Assembly (NCBI GenBank): GCA_002049455.2
Contig: KV918980.1
Coordinates: 62,001-126,000, forward strand
Reading direction: 5' to 3'
Length of the DNA: 64,000 nucleotides
Source: Porphyra umbilicalis
Lineage: Eukaryota > Rhodophyta > Bangiophyceae > Bangiales > Bangiaceae
In this document: one piece after another, positions 10,131-21,855 of the stretch
Layout: each line of letters opens with the position of its first letter
How positions within the stretch are numbered: the stretch's first letter is position 1
Position numbers and translations under genes: made by a program
Notes under the pieces: model-generated
Databases searched by the model: none
What the model saw: only the letters and a program-made list of their open reading frames with translations
What the model was told of the DNA's origin: nothing

Positions 10131-10633
10131 CGTTGCAAACACTTTGGTGAAAGATGTCTCCTGGTTTTATGCTTTGATGCTTGTTTCCGAGGCAGGCAGG
10201 CACGTGCCTGCTCTGGGAGACGGTGCCACGTCTCCTGCCCAATTCAGAACCGAGTGGGATACAGGCTAACCTGACGTTGGCGGTCGGGCGCTTCCCAATT
10301 CCCGGTGGGGCCGTGCAGGCGCCGCGCGTGAGCCGGGCCGGCGTGCCACCACCCCCCCCGCCCGCCCAGCGGCCGCGGCGGTGGCAGCGACCGATTCGCC
10401 GCGCCACGCACGTCGCGCACGGGGACGGCGGCAAGTGCGCCGGCCGGCGGTTGCGGCGGGCGGGCACCCTCACAGCCGCGGCATGCGCGCGAGTGGTGCG
10501 GCGGCGGCGACGTCGCCACTCGAAAGGCCGCCCGGCCCGTCGCCGCGTCGTCAGGCAGAGGTGAGCCGCCTGCATTGGGGATGCGGCCGGTCTGCTGCAG
10601 TGCCAGCCATGGCCGTCGACGCGCTGCATTCGT
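10131..10633. repeat. Upstream module of ten-Cys gene C
   Basis: This block is close to the reverse complement of 1-515 and is partly shared with 5498-5870. It ends about 220 bp before the start codon at 10852. It overlaps the putative 5' flank of the divergently oriented pseudouridine synthase gene. Confidence 0.7.
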
Positions 10634-12310
10634 TTTCAGAGTGTGTACAAGAAGCGGCCCGGGGTGGTCGAGAGCGTCCACCTCTGCCTCCCATCTCACA
10701 CCCACTCCACCCGCCCGCCCTTTCATCGACTGCCTCTTCTCCTCCCCATTCCTCTTGACCCTCCACGCTCCATTCTCGCTTCTTCTCTCCAGCCCTTGCA
10801 CACCCTCACCCCCGCCCGACGTTTCGTTTCGCGGCTCCCCCTCCCCTCATCATGGCCGGCTTCCGCGCCGTGGCGCCCGCCGCCCTCCTGATGGCCGCCA
10901 CCACCCTCCTTTGCCTCGCCGCCGCCCCCGTCGCCGCCCAGCAGACGTGCACCAGCGCCTCCGACGTTGGGCGCTTCCTCGGCTGGTGCCGCTGCTCGGT
11001 CATGACCGCCCCCCGCGACGTGGTCACCTTCACGGCGACCAGCGACGACCCGTGGTGCAAGGTCACCACCCCGGAAACGAGCATCTACTATTGCGACGCG
11101 GAGGGCAGGGGCAACTGTGACTTGCAGTGCGTCGAGGCGGTCCACGAGTGCACCGGGCCGGTGGCGGCCAATGGCGTGTGCCCGTGCGAGGTGGGCAACG
11201 TGCGCACGGTGCTGCGCTACAACGGGCCGCTGTAGGTGGTTGAGATGGGGTTTGGGTGGCGGGGGAGGTGGCTGTGTGGCCAACCTGCTCAGGTGGTCCA
11301 GGTCAACGGGCCCTGTCGGGCCTGGTGGACCATCGCTTGTTGGTGCATCTCTGTGTATAGAACTGCAAGCTGTGTCGCGGGGTTATCGGAATACAAAGAA
11401 CGTTTTTCTGTTTGTAGCAACGACACTCATGGGTACCTCTCAGCGCCTGTTTTTGGTATGGGCCGAGGTGATTGTGGGGTCCCCGAGGAAGCAAGAACTT
11501 GACTCGACGAAGCTATCTCGGACAATGCGGCCCCATGATGGCTGCCAACAGCCAAGTACAGCATTGTTCGTTTACAACAGCTCTAAAAAGATGTATTGGG
11601 CCAGCGTCGAGCGACGGAGATGACGCACTCTGGCGGCGACCGCGGTCTACCGCGAGCTCCGCGAGCTACCGGCACCTCCAGCCGCCCCGTGCTCAATCAG
11701 CGCCAGCCGGTGCGGTCCGTCGCGATTTTGAGCTGCGTCTCGAATAGTGACACGTGGCGTGTTTCTCTGATCCAATCTCGCTCCACGGCCGTGTTGCCCA
11801 TGCGGCGGCGGCACAGAGACTGACCGGCGCCCGAGCCGCTGTACTGCTGCCCCGGCCGCCCCGTCGACGCCAGGGACACGCTCACCGGCGGATTGGTGCT
11901 CCATAGCGGATGTTCCGTGTACACTGCTGACGACGGGACCGGCACGGTCGGCCTCTGGGCGGTGACCACCTCTGCCGCGGCTCTCCGCCTGCCGGCGTGG
12001 GTGTCATGGCCGCCGGCACCGCCGGCGCCGCCCATCGACGGAGCGCCTCGTACACCCTTCCCATCGGTACCACCACCCAAGACGGATGTCAAGGTACCCC
12101 CTGACGTGCTGCCATTGTGCGCTCGGTCGTCGGAAGGATGGAGCTCGCCGCTCCTCCCCCGCCGCCGCCGCCGCCTCTGCCGCCGCCGCCGCCGGTAGGT
12201 GCAACCTGGCAGCGAGGACCGGCGGCACACTTTGTCGTGGCCCCCCACCGCCTCGACGTGGTGCACCCACGCCCTCTCCTGTGCGTCGCGGAGCCGCTCC
12301 CGCCGCTCAC
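10270..12310. repeat. Right arm of the inverted segmental duplication
   Basis: This is the inverted partner of about 3830-5870. It contains ten-Cys gene C, its conserved 3' flank (11236-11590) and the second copy of the ORF block of undecided strand (about 11697-12200). Divergence rises beyond 12.2 kb. Confidence 0.8.
10852..11235 (+). CDS. Small secreted ten-cysteine protein, copy C
   Basis: 127 residues, nearly identical to copy A (two adjacent residue differences). The ATG at 10852 is followed by a signal peptide (AALLMAATTLLCLAAA core, cleavage near AAPVAAQ). The mature chain has ten cysteines and ends in RTVLRYNGPL. Pyrimidine-rich sequence (10680-10850) precedes the start and probably is the 5' leader, because it is also kept upstream of copy A. 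About 330 bp of 3' sequence is shared as well. The function is unknown; a small disulphide-rich secreted protein is all the sequence shows. Confidence 0.85.
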   Translation: MAGFRAVAPAALLMAATTLLCLAAAPVAAQQTCTSASDVGRFLGWCRCSVMTAPRDVVTFTATSDDPWCKVTTPETSIYYCDAEGRGNCDLQCVEAVHECTGPVAANGVCPCEVGNVRTVLRYNGPL

Positions 12311-12909
12311 CGCGCGCGGCCGGCGGGCAACCGGCGGCCGACCAGTGGCCCGCCGTCCCCACTGGCGCTGCTGGCGGGCTGTTTTGTCGGGCGGCGGCGG
12401 ACGCGGCGGTGGGAGTCGGTGCGAGAATGGATGCGGGGGGGGGGGTGACCGACCGGCGGTCGGCGGTGGTCGGTACTGGGGAACGAGGGGGCGGGGCGGG
12501 CGGGGCGGGGGGGGGGGGGGGCGCCCGCCGCCGCGAGTGCTTGGCGTCGCCACGCTGCCGATTGCGTCCGACGCGGGCGGTGGCGTCGGCACGCGGACAC
12601 GGGCGGCGGCGCCCTCAAGGTGCTTTCGCCATTGTCCGCGTCGATGCTGCGGGTTGTGTTGGTGGCGAGCCCGTTGAGCCGACAGGAGGTGCGAGGCATC
12701 CCCGCGGGATGGCAACAACGAAAGAAAGACAACTGTTGATGTGCGCTTTGTACACTCGCTATCGACGACCGCACGCGCGCACACCCGCTCCCAACGAAAC
12801 AGTCCACAGCCAAAACACCGTTGCTAGTTATTCGCCCGTTTGGGCCGGGCGAGTCAAAGTCGGCGGCGCCCGCGGCCGCCGCTCCCGTCCTCCGCTCTTC
12901 TCCGCTCGT
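12311..12909. other. GC-rich spacer, no gene seen
   Basis: This spacer lies between the right duplication arm and the Asn-tract gene. It contains short G runs (about 12508-12521) and low-complexity open frames only. Confidence 0.4.
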
Positions 12910-12946
12910 CTACTTGTGGCCGCCGCCAATCACCACGCTCTGCTGG

Positions 12947-12998
<52 letters not shown>

Positions 12999-13090
12999 CG
13001 TACCAGTAGACCTTGTAGTGGCAGAAGTTCGGGTGCTTCTCGGCCTCGGTACGCGACGTGCCGCCGATCACAACGCTCTGCTGGTTCTGG

Positions 13091-13131
<41 letters not shown>

Positions 13132-13443
13132 ATTGTCATAGTAGCCGAACGAGTAGCCCGCCGCGTAGCCGTCGCCAAACTCCGAGTCCGACTTGGCCTG
13201 GCGGCTGCCAATGGCCACCTGCTGCTGGTTGTCGTTGTTGTTGTTGTTATTGGCGTTGTTGTTGTTGTTGTTGTTGTTATAGTCGTAGTAGCCGTACGCG
13301 TAGCCCTCCTTGTAGCCGTAGTGGCACGGGACGAACTTGGTGTCCTCCTTCAGGGCGGTACGCACCGACGTGGGGGCGGCCGCGGCAGAGGCGACGAGGG
13401 CGGCGGCGGCGACGGTGGCGACGGTGGCCTTGAAGGCACCCAT
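12910..13443 (-). CDS. Secreted Asn-tract protein with three repeats
   Basis: 177 residues from the ATG at 13443. The start is chosen because a signal peptide follows (hydrophobic about residues 6-22, AAAAP). The mature protein has three modules. Each has an aromatic Tyr-rich stretch (GYAYGYYDY, GYSFGYYD, YKVYWYD), then an Asn tract of roughly 8 to 17 residues, then a QQ-V-IG ending (QQQVAIG, QQSVVIG twice). Only two cysteines occur (CHYGYK and CHYKVYW), each opening a His-Tyr motif. The Asn tracts are coded by AAC repeats, seen as GTT repeats on the plus strand, so their length probably varies between alleles. It is likely an extracellular structural or adhesive protein; this is inference from composition. 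No known family. Confidence 0.8.
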
Positions 13444-13743
13444 GGTGAGGGGGGGGGGTGGGAGTGGAAGAAGAGAAGGCGGGAGTGGAGTAAAGGGCGG
13501 AGGAGGAGGAGAGTGTAGGCGGCTGGTGTGCTGCTGAGGAGGTGGGATGAGGAGTGAGAGATGGAGACGAACGGGGCTCTCGCTGCCGCCTTTATAGGAG
13601 GTGAGGAGGGTGTGGGATGGGCGAAGAAGGTCGGCTTGTGGGAGCAGTGGGGCTGCTGCAGCCTCTGCCCGCGCGTGAGCTCGGACCCTCCGAGCCGCCC
13701 AAAGCCGACACTCCATAATCGCTGTCGGTCGGCGGCGGCACAA

Positions 13744-15420
13744 ACGCCGGCTGCGTCAGCCGCGCACGGCCAGTTCATTGGTGCAGCTCCCGTGCCTCGA
13801 CGGGCACCGCCGCGGCGCGTGGCCATATGAGATAACACGCCCTGATACTTGGCGCCGGTGCGTGATAGCGCCGGCACGAGGACCGCGCGGGGGGGGGAAC
13901 TCGGCCGCCATACCCTGACACGCTTGACAACCGGTGAGCGCCAGGTATGCAAGCGCACCGCGGGGGGGGGAACAGCTCGCTGCAGCCGGCGCGCCCGCGG
14001 TGCTCACGACCCCGCGGCAGGGCGCGCGTGCAGCCAGGGGCCCTCTGAGTGCGCAGGATGCAACGGACCCCGCCCGGGTTGGCCACGCGTCCCGCGCGCA
14101 CCAGCAGGGCGTGGCAACGCAACCATGCCAGTCCACCGATGCAAACGCACACAACCTGTCGTGAGGCTCTGCGACCGGCGAACTCCGGCGCGCCTGTGAC
14201 GCGAGCCGACCAGGAGCTGTCGAAACTACTGGCAGCCTTGCCGTGAGGCAACTGTCTTGGGAGACCAGCCCCGCGTGTCTGATTGGTCCGTGGGGGAGGG
14301 TTTTGTTGCTGCTGCACCTGGTCGGGCGCTGCCAGATTTCTCACCGCCTCTCCAGCTGTCAAGCGATGATGCGCCCGTCGTGTACAGGCTGTCGAAGGCC
14401 GCTGTCGGGCACAAGTGCGCGCTGGCTCGGCAGGCGCACAGCGAGACGGCTCGGCGAGGTGGCAGGGCCTGCTGTCAGTGGAGGCCTGCCATCGGAGCTC
14501 ACGCCAGCCCAACACACCTCGCCGGTGGATGGTTTGACCATCCAAACGTCGTATTTGAAACAATGACGGGCTCGCGCGCGCGCTGGTTGGTTGCTGTTGC
14601 TCGCGCGCATGAAACGGCTGGTGGAAAGAGCGCATCATCTGACGAGCCCATTGGTCGCGAGCCGGTGGAGCCTGTGGCCTCATGGCGAATCGTGACAGCA
14701 CACACTTGCGGAAACCCCTCCGTATTGTCTTGTCCGACGGTTATTTAATACCACGGGCGTCGACTAACGCGGGGTGGGGCGAAAGAACTTAGCAACGTGT
14801 TCGGGGGATGGGCGCGTTCCCATTCCCCACCGGGGATATTCTGAGAGGATCGGATCCCACAGGAAATCCGTTTTCTGTGGCACCGAGCTGCCCTTGGCAG
14901 CCCCCCCCCTGTAACCACACAGACGGGGGGTCCTGATCCGCCTCCAGACCGCTTAAGGAGACGCCGCCCGCGGCATCCCTGCGGCTCCCCCGGCTCCCCA
15001 CGTCCGCTGTTTTTCCGCCTCCCTCCCTCCCACCCTGGGTCGGAGCGTGCGCCCACTGGTGCGCACAAACCATTGTTTTTCGTACAAACGAGGGCTCTTC
15101 TTTGTACTGCTTCTTTACTTCTGGACGTTTCCGGATTTTCTTTTTTCGTCTGCAGCTCAACTATTAAATACAACGTCACATGGCATCCGCGGGCCCCCTC
15201 TCTCCTTAGTAGTAACCAAGTACTCTATGGGTCGTATTTACCGTCTAAACTTTGTTCATGTACAAACCCAATCAATGGCGCTGGCAGGGCGGCGCCACCC
15301 GGCGTCGCCCACTACCGAGAAAAAACCGGCGGTGCACGACCAACCCACACGTGGAAGGCAGCGGCGGCGCCAGAGCCCCGCCGCCAAGCGACGCCACCCC
15401 CACCACCACCGACATCATGG
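13744..15420. other. Intergenic, no gene seen
   Basis: Composition is mixed, with a lower-GC part at about 14750-15300. Short frames are present but none shows a domain or signal peptide. It is probably promoter and spacer DNA. Confidence 0.4.
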
Positions 15421-15429
15421 CGGCGCGCT

Positions 15430-16963
15430 CACCCCACCAGCCGCCGCCGCTGCGCGGCTCGGAGCGCGGCCACCTCGGCGACGAGCGCGGCGCGCTCGGC
15501 GAGCAGCCGCCGCTGCTCCGCCGCCTGCTCCGCCGCCTCCCCAATGAGCGCCTCGGCAATCCCCCCAGCTCGTGCACGTCGTCGAGGAGCCGCGCCGGGG
15601 GTTTGGGGTGCCGCCGCTTGCGGCCGCGCCGCGGCCGCCCGTCCTCCGTCGCCGTGCCAGCGAGGATGGCCAGCCGCCGGCGGGCGGCGGCGAGCGACGC
15701 TGCGCCGGGAGGGGGGGGCGGGGGGTGCCGCCGCCGCCGGCGGCGGCCGTTGAAACGTCGGGGGCAGGGGCGGGGGGGGTGGAGGAGGCAACAACGGCGG
15801 GTGCCAGCGGGCGAGCCCTCTGGGGGGGGGGGGGGGAGGCACCCGCGCGCGTCGGGCGGGAGGGCGCGGCCGCGCGAACAAGTGGCTGCGAACGTCGGGG
15901 AGACGGGGTGCCCGCCGGGGAGGGGCACGCGCCTGTCGACCCGTCGACGCCGTCACGGGCACCAGCGGCGTTATCGGGGAGGTTGGCCAGGCGGTACCGG
16001 CGACCGCTGCCTCGTCCGCCACCGCCGTGGGTTCCCCATTGGCGTACGCCGGTGGGGGGGTGTCGCCGGTTCGACCCCGCCTCCGCCGCTGCCACAATCA
16101 CCAGCGGTGAGCGGCCAAGAGGCGCCCCCCCACCGACCAGCAGCTGGTCGACGGCCGTCGACCACGACGCCGTCGCGGCACTGCCCGACGACGTACAAGA
16201 GGCAGACGCATCGTCGGCAGACGACCAGGGCGGCAGAGCAGTACCGAGGTCGGCCGGCATCCAGGGCGCACTCGGGGCGGCGGCGGCAACGGGCGACGAT
16301 GCCGCCCACCAGCCGTCGATGGCCGCGTCAGGGGCGCCCGCCGGCTCTGCCGGCGCCGCAAAGGGGTTTGGCGGCACCACCTCGGCGGGGGCGGGCGTCA
16401 CAGTCACCGCCACCGCCGGCGCACGCACGTCTGGCGCGCGGGCCACGGCGGGGGTGGGCGAGTCCGGCAGCGCCGCCAGTGGTGCCGTGAGCGCCACCGT
16501 CGCCGCTGCCGCATCCGCCGTGAGCGCCGGGCAGTCACCCCCCCGCCGCCGCCGGCCGCCCAGCTGGCCGCCGGCAGCGGCACGGGCGGCGGCGGCGGCG
16601 GCGGCGGTAGCACGTCCCACGCGGCCGCTTCGTCGGGCGCCGCGAGGAGGGCGTCGAGCCACGCAGACACCGACGGCGGGTCGACCAGCAGCGGCGCGTC
16701 GGCACCGGCGGCGGCGGCGGCGGCAGGCGGCGGCGGCAACGGCGGGCGGCCGGCGCCGCCGCCACCGCCGCGGGGCATGGCGGCACCCGAGGGGCAGCCG
16801 CCACCGGCGGGGCAGCCGACCGCGCCCCCTGCGACCGACGTGTCGGCCGCGGCCGGGTGCGGGGCCTCGTCGCAGCAGCGCCACGCACAACCCAGGGGGG
16901 GGGGCGGAGGGGCGGGACCGTCACGGGCGCCCGGTCGCCGCAGGGGATGTACACCCAACACAT
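15430..16963 (-). CDS. Candidate hypothetical Pro/Ala-rich protein, frame-interrupted
   Basis: On the minus strand a series of open frames looks more protein-like than the surroundings. It starts at the ATG at 16963 (MCWVYIPCGDRAPVTVPP), includes VSAWLDALLAAPDEAAAWDVL and DCPALTADAAAATVALTAPLA, and continues through a low-complexity middle part. It ends in a basic patch (GRPRRGRKRRHPKPPARLL) followed by a short Leu/Ala/Glu heptad-like segment (LLAERAALVAEVAALRAAQR) with a stop at 15429. The frame must change several times, at G/C runs. A basic patch plus coiled coil hints at a DNA-binding regulator, but I recognise no family. Real coding status is uncertain. Confidence 0.25.
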
Positions 16964-18600
16964 GGTCGGCCGGCGGCGGCGGGGAGGTGGAGGGCGGAAG
17001 GGGGCCAACGGCGCAGGCACGCCGAGGGTGGGGGGGGGGGGGTGCCGGCGGGGGACGTCGGTACGTGCGGGGGGGGTGGATGGTGGGCGCGTGTGGGCGT
17101 GGAGGAGACGGAAACGTCGACGCTGGCTGCGGCGAAGCGGCGAGGCAGTGTCGAGAGGGTGGGGGGCGACGCACGCCACCGAGACACGACCGGCGGGGCG
17201 CTTGCGCTCTAATAGGCGCCGTCCGCCCGCGCGGGGCGGCGCGTCGGCTCGCCCGGCCGCGGCGCCCCGCGTGGCGGCTCGCGGCGCTCCAAAACGGGGG
17301 CGCCCCCGCGCAGCGGCGGCGGCGGCGCCTGCCCCCCCAGCTGGGGGGGGCGGGCTGCAGCGCGCCGCGCACCCCAACGCGAGCACCCGCCGTTGGTGGG
17401 GAGGCGGCGTGGTGGCCGGCGCGCCCGGTCAGCCCGTGTCCGCAGGGCGACGAACCGGCGCCGGCGGGGGCCGACGCGGCGGACGCACGTGCCCGACGGG
17501 CGTCGGGGGCGGCGCGCGATGCGTGCGAGCTCCCGAGCCCCCCCGCGGGCGCGTTCCAGATAGGCGAGCCAATGGGCCCGCCGGGCGCAGGTGGGCAATC
17601 TCGCCATCTCCACAGGTGTCGATCTTGGGGATGAACCACTTGGCGGCCCAGATCTTGGAGAACCAGGATCCGTCGGGCCAATCCGTGAGTGGCATTTCCC
17701 GGCCGGTAGGCCCGCACCGCGTCGTGGCACCGAATCGCGTGCAGCCGGCTGGATTCATTGGCACTGCTTTCTTCCAACACCAAAACTCGCACCAATCGTG
17801 TTGCGGCGAATGGGCCCTCAAGACCATCAGATGGTCTCGAGATTCTCGAGACGAGTCATCGCGATGACGCGCCTTCCAGCACATAAAAGAGGGCGTCCGG
17901 CCGATCCTCACCCCCCCGCCCGACGGCTTCGGGCGCGCGCCTGAGCCGACGGAGGGTCGCGTTTCACCGTGGGTGACCGCGGGCGCTTGAGCAACCGACG
18001 GGTGGCGCTTGTCCCGTGCCTTTTTGGCGATGCGTCAGCTTCCGGGTGCATCCCCGTCGGCGCGGATACTGTACTGTACTGTACTGTACCCGGTCGGCAT
18101 CGAGGCCGACCGGATCGGGTGCCCGGTTGGAGGACCGATGGGCGCCCGATGGGGTGATTTGCCCCATGGGCCCGGGCTTCATCGGGTTCCATCGGTGGAA
18201 GTCACGAGACCGGAGTGACGGATGGCCTCTGAGAGACCAGTCAGAGGACGAATAGACTGCTCGAGCCTTGGAGAGGGAATGACCAACGAAATTCTCAAGT
18301 GGGTGTTGCCACAAGGACTTAAATGCGGATGGGGAAACCAACAGGAAACAAGCGCCCTTGTCACGGTCCGTGTTCTTGTGTGGTTTCTTCGCCACACATT
18401 GGCAGCTCAGCTATGGCAAACAGCGAACCGTGCGCCTCGTGGTTGGAAAGACAAAAATGCGTACATGAGGATGCATACGCGAGTCATCACAAAGCGGGTC
18501 GTGCAACTGGGACAGGTGCCGCCAAAGAATACCATGGGTAGCTCCAAACAACAGCGTGGCGGCGTTCGAGATGGCCACAGAGGCGGCGACCTGAGCAGTG
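16964..18600. other. Intergenic with a possible coding relic
   Basis: The minus-strand frame around 17911-17560 (segments CEFWCWKKAVPMNPAGC and KIWAAKWFIPKIDTCGDG) has balanced composition unlike neighbouring frames, so it may be a relic of a gene or transposon. No family is recognised. Nothing else is supported here. Confidence 0.3.
18067..18089. repeat. Short CTGTA pentanucleotide repeat
   Basis: The pentamer is repeated about four and a half times in a row. It is a short microsatellite in intergenic DNA. Confidence 0.9.
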
Positions 18601-18940
18601 TCTGGGTTCTCCCACGGCCGCGGGCGCATCCACCTACATGACAGGAGCTTGTCGGCGTTGCCGCCAACGCTGGAAAGAGAGCCCGACCGGGCTGGCCCAC
18701 CCCCTCGCCCCAGACGCAATGGCGGCCCAAACCCCCATCGCCCGCCCCGTTCCTATGGCCCCCCGCCGCCCCCGACGTCGCCCCTATGGCGCTCACACCC
18801 CCCTGCCGCCCCCGCCCTACTGGCGCCCTGCGTACCCGCAGCGCCGCTGCCACCTCCGCCGCCACCGCCATTGCCGTTTGTCCTGCCAATGCCGCCCCCG
18901 CCCCCGCCTCTACGGCGCCTCCGGCACCCCCAAAGCCGCG

Positions 18941-18979
<39 letters not shown>

Positions 18980-19860
18980 GCCGCCGACGCACCCGCCGGC
19001 GCGGCGCCCGTCGACAGAGGCGGCGGCGGCGCCCCCCCCCCCCCCCCCCCCGCGGGGAGAGGGAGAGGAGGCGCCCCCCCCGGCGCCGCCCCGCCACCGA
19101 CGCGCACGGCGGCGGGCGGCGGCCGCGACGGGCGGCGGCGGCGGGCGGCGGCACGGGCAACGCGGGCACTTGCACGGTAAAGACGGGGCGAGGGCGGGTG
19201 CCCGACGCCGCCGCCGGCCAACTGGGCAGCGGCGGGGTGGGCGTCGGCCGCGCCGCCCGCCGCCGCCGTCGCCGCGGCGGTGCCAGTGGGGGTGAGGGGA
19301 AGGCAGGGGGGGGGGGAAGGCACATCCCCTGCCGCCCAAGGACGCGCGTCGTGCCGCGTCGGCGGCGCAGGCGGGCGGGCGCGCCGGTCGGGGAAGGCAG
19401 CCACCCACCACGGCGGCGGGGGGGCACATGGCAACTGGCACCGGGGGCGGGGAGGGGCGGCGCGCCGTGACCCACCCGCCCGACGTCGGTGGGCGGGGCA
19501 CCGCGCGTTGCCGCGCGCGACCGCCGGCGTCGGCGTGGCGGCGGGGGGGGGTCGGACGCGGCGTCGCCCCGTCGGCCCGACGACGGCGGCGCGGCCGACG
19601 CGCCGACCGGCGCGCACTCCCACCCGCCACCGTCGCCGCCTCCGCCCGCCGCCGCCGGCACCCCGTCGCGCCCATACACCGACGCGAGGACGGGCGCCCA
19701 CGCGTCGCGCCCGTCGCCGCCGTCGATGCCGCCCGCGGCGGGCGGGCCGAGGCGCGGCGCTTCGAGCGCTGGTGGTCACCACGGACGATTGCTGCGTGGC
19801 GCCCATGCTGTGGCCCAAATCCAGCTGGTGCGGGACGCTCGGCAACTTGCCGTGGCGGGC
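18600..19860. other. GC-rich region with overlapping low-complexity frames
   Basis: Several long frames on both strands are Ala/Pro/Arg/Gly-rich. The minus-strand one starting at 19845 (MPSVPHQLDLGHSMGATQQS) has a normal-looking first 30 residues and could open a gene whose frame is then lost in homopolymers. I cannot support a gene call. Confidence 0.25.
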
Positions 19861-20159
19861 CTAGGCGGCGGCGGACGCGGCGGTCGGCGCGGGCGCCGCC
19901 GTCGGCACGGGACCCGCGTCCGTGGCAGCGGGCGGGAGGCGGCAGCCCCGACGTTCTCCCCTCTGATCAAAGAGACCTCACCCTGCTCAGTGTCATTGTC
20001 GCCATCGCGTCTGCGTCGTCGTGCTCGCCGTCGTCGTCTGGTGAGGCAAAGGAGCATTTGATCGGCAACTCTGACCACGTTTCCATTAAACGAGCGGACC
20101 GCTCTGTCCTTATTTTAACACGTGGCCTGCTTTTCATCAAATGCCTTGCATGACGAGCC

Positions 20160-20365
20160 TCGGGTTCCAGGTCAAAGCAACCGGATCTCGTGTGCAGGTC
20201 CCATCGGCACCCCTGTCCGGTGGGCGACCGGTGGGCGCTGGATCATCCAGCATGATGGGCCTCATCGGGTCCCATCGGGCCCCATCGGAACGCGGATCCG
20301 ATGGGCAAGTGCACCCGGATGGGGGCCGGTGGGGCCCGATGGGCGATTCACCCGGAAGCTGACGA
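20160..20365. repeat. Degenerate GATGGG/CCCATC minisatellite
   Basis: The hexamer-like motifs CCCATCGG and CGATGGGC recur many times in both orientations. A related shorter block occurs at about 18140-18200, including the same CAGCTTCCGGGTG edge in inverted orientation at 18040. No coding role is seen. Confidence 0.6.
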
Positions 20366-20369
20366 TGGA

Positions 20370-21850
20370 TGGGGTCTCTCTTTCCACGACCGACGCGGTG
20401 TGGAAGGCGCGGCGGAGCGCGCGTTGCGTTGGGCGTCCCGATTCATCGCCAGCTTGCCAGCGGTCTGAGAAGGCAGAGTTTGCCCTGCGCCCAGCCCTTT
20501 TTGGGTGGAGCTAACCTCGCGGCCCGCATTGTCCAAGACAAAGGACAGGGGGTCCCTTCCGACACGGCTCCTCCCCCCAACCACTACAGCCATCGTGCTG
20601 TGTGGCGTTGGGCGCCATCGTCGCCGGGAGATGCCCCGCTCCCACGGTGGGAGCATCATTTGTCAAGTGTAGAGAGGGGTAGGCGAGCAGGAACACTGCA
20701 GTCCAGGCTTTGGGGTCAGGCACACGTTTGTATGTGCTCTGCATCGGCGGAAGCACGCCCAGAGAGAAGCGCCCTGGACGGCCGTTGTCCTTACACCATG
20801 ACGGCGTGCCGTCCGGTTGCTGTTGATGTTGGAAGCCGCAGTGTCAGTGTGGTTCCCGCACGAGCGGGGTGAGCGCGAGTGCGTGCAGCTGTGGGGTGAG
20901 CGTCGCGTGCAGAGTTGTGGAACAGTCGGATCGTCCCTATCGCCGCTCCGGGGCTAGCCCGCAAGGCTCTCCCGCTTGTGCTCTCTTGGGCTTCTCCTTC
21001 CCTCCTCCGCCGGTGCCTCCCGGAGCCCCGCTCAGCTCGGGCCCTCCAGCACGACGGCCCGCCCTCGGCCCCGCCCCGCGCCCCGCCGCGGCCGTCCCAT
21101 CGGGCAGGTGCCCCCCACACTCCCGTCTCTGCCGCGCGGCCGCCGTCGGTGCACCGCGGGATCGGGCCTGCCGCCCAGTTGCACTTGTTCCGCCCCGCGC
21201 CCGCCACCGCCGCCCCCGTGTCGCAAAATGCATAGGGCGAAGAGGTACCCGCTCGCGGCCTCGATGTTGAGCAAACGTGGGCGGCCACGGCGCCAGAGCC
21301 GGTGGGGTACAAGAGCCACCAGCGTCCCAGCAAGCAACTCCGCCGTCCGCCCAAGTGCCAGTCCAGCAGGGGGGAGCACGCGTTGTGGCTCTCCCCGCTG
21401 CCACATCCATTCCACCCGCGCCGTGCGCTGGCGTCGCGACGCAGGACACAGACGGGGACGGTGCCTACGGGGGTGTCGTGAGCACTGCCACTACTCGTCC
21501 AGCGCCCTCGAGCGTGCTGGCAGCGGCGGCGCGGGCGAGCGGCGCGGCACCCAAATGACGCCCGTTCCGCGCACAGACACGCCGGCGCCCCCACCGTCCG
21601 ACGCGGGACGGCGAATGCACCGCGCGCGGCTCGCCCGCCCTGCGAGGCGCGCCGCCGCCGCGGGAGTCAGAATGTAGGCGGCGGCCGCCGGCAGGCCTGA
21701 CTACTGGTCACCGGATTTGTACAAAACGCTGCCATCTTTTGTATTCGTGCGTCTCTCGACGAAGCAAAAAAAAGGTGCGTGCATCGTTCTGGGACTCCAA
21801 GCAAGGCAAACGGGACCGAAATCCCCACACGCATCGCCATTGGCATCGAA
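20370..21850. other. Intergenic, no supported gene
   Basis: A 267-codon minus-strand frame (21594-20791) and overlapping frames are present, but they show no signal, domain or conserved motif. They look like composition artefacts. Confidence 0.4.
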
Positions 21851-21855
21851 GGGGC

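Noticed and set aside
13000-13280. GTT/AAC arrays considered as CRISPR or telomere-like repeats
   Set aside because: They are codon repeats inside a secreted-protein gene and have no spacers.
18407-19845. Overlapping long frames on both strands
   Set aside because: Low complexity; only the first 30 residues of one frame look natural, which is not enough for a gene call.
20791-21594. 267-codon minus-strand frame
   Set aside because: Several Cys and Trp but no recognisable domain; other frames across it are equally open.
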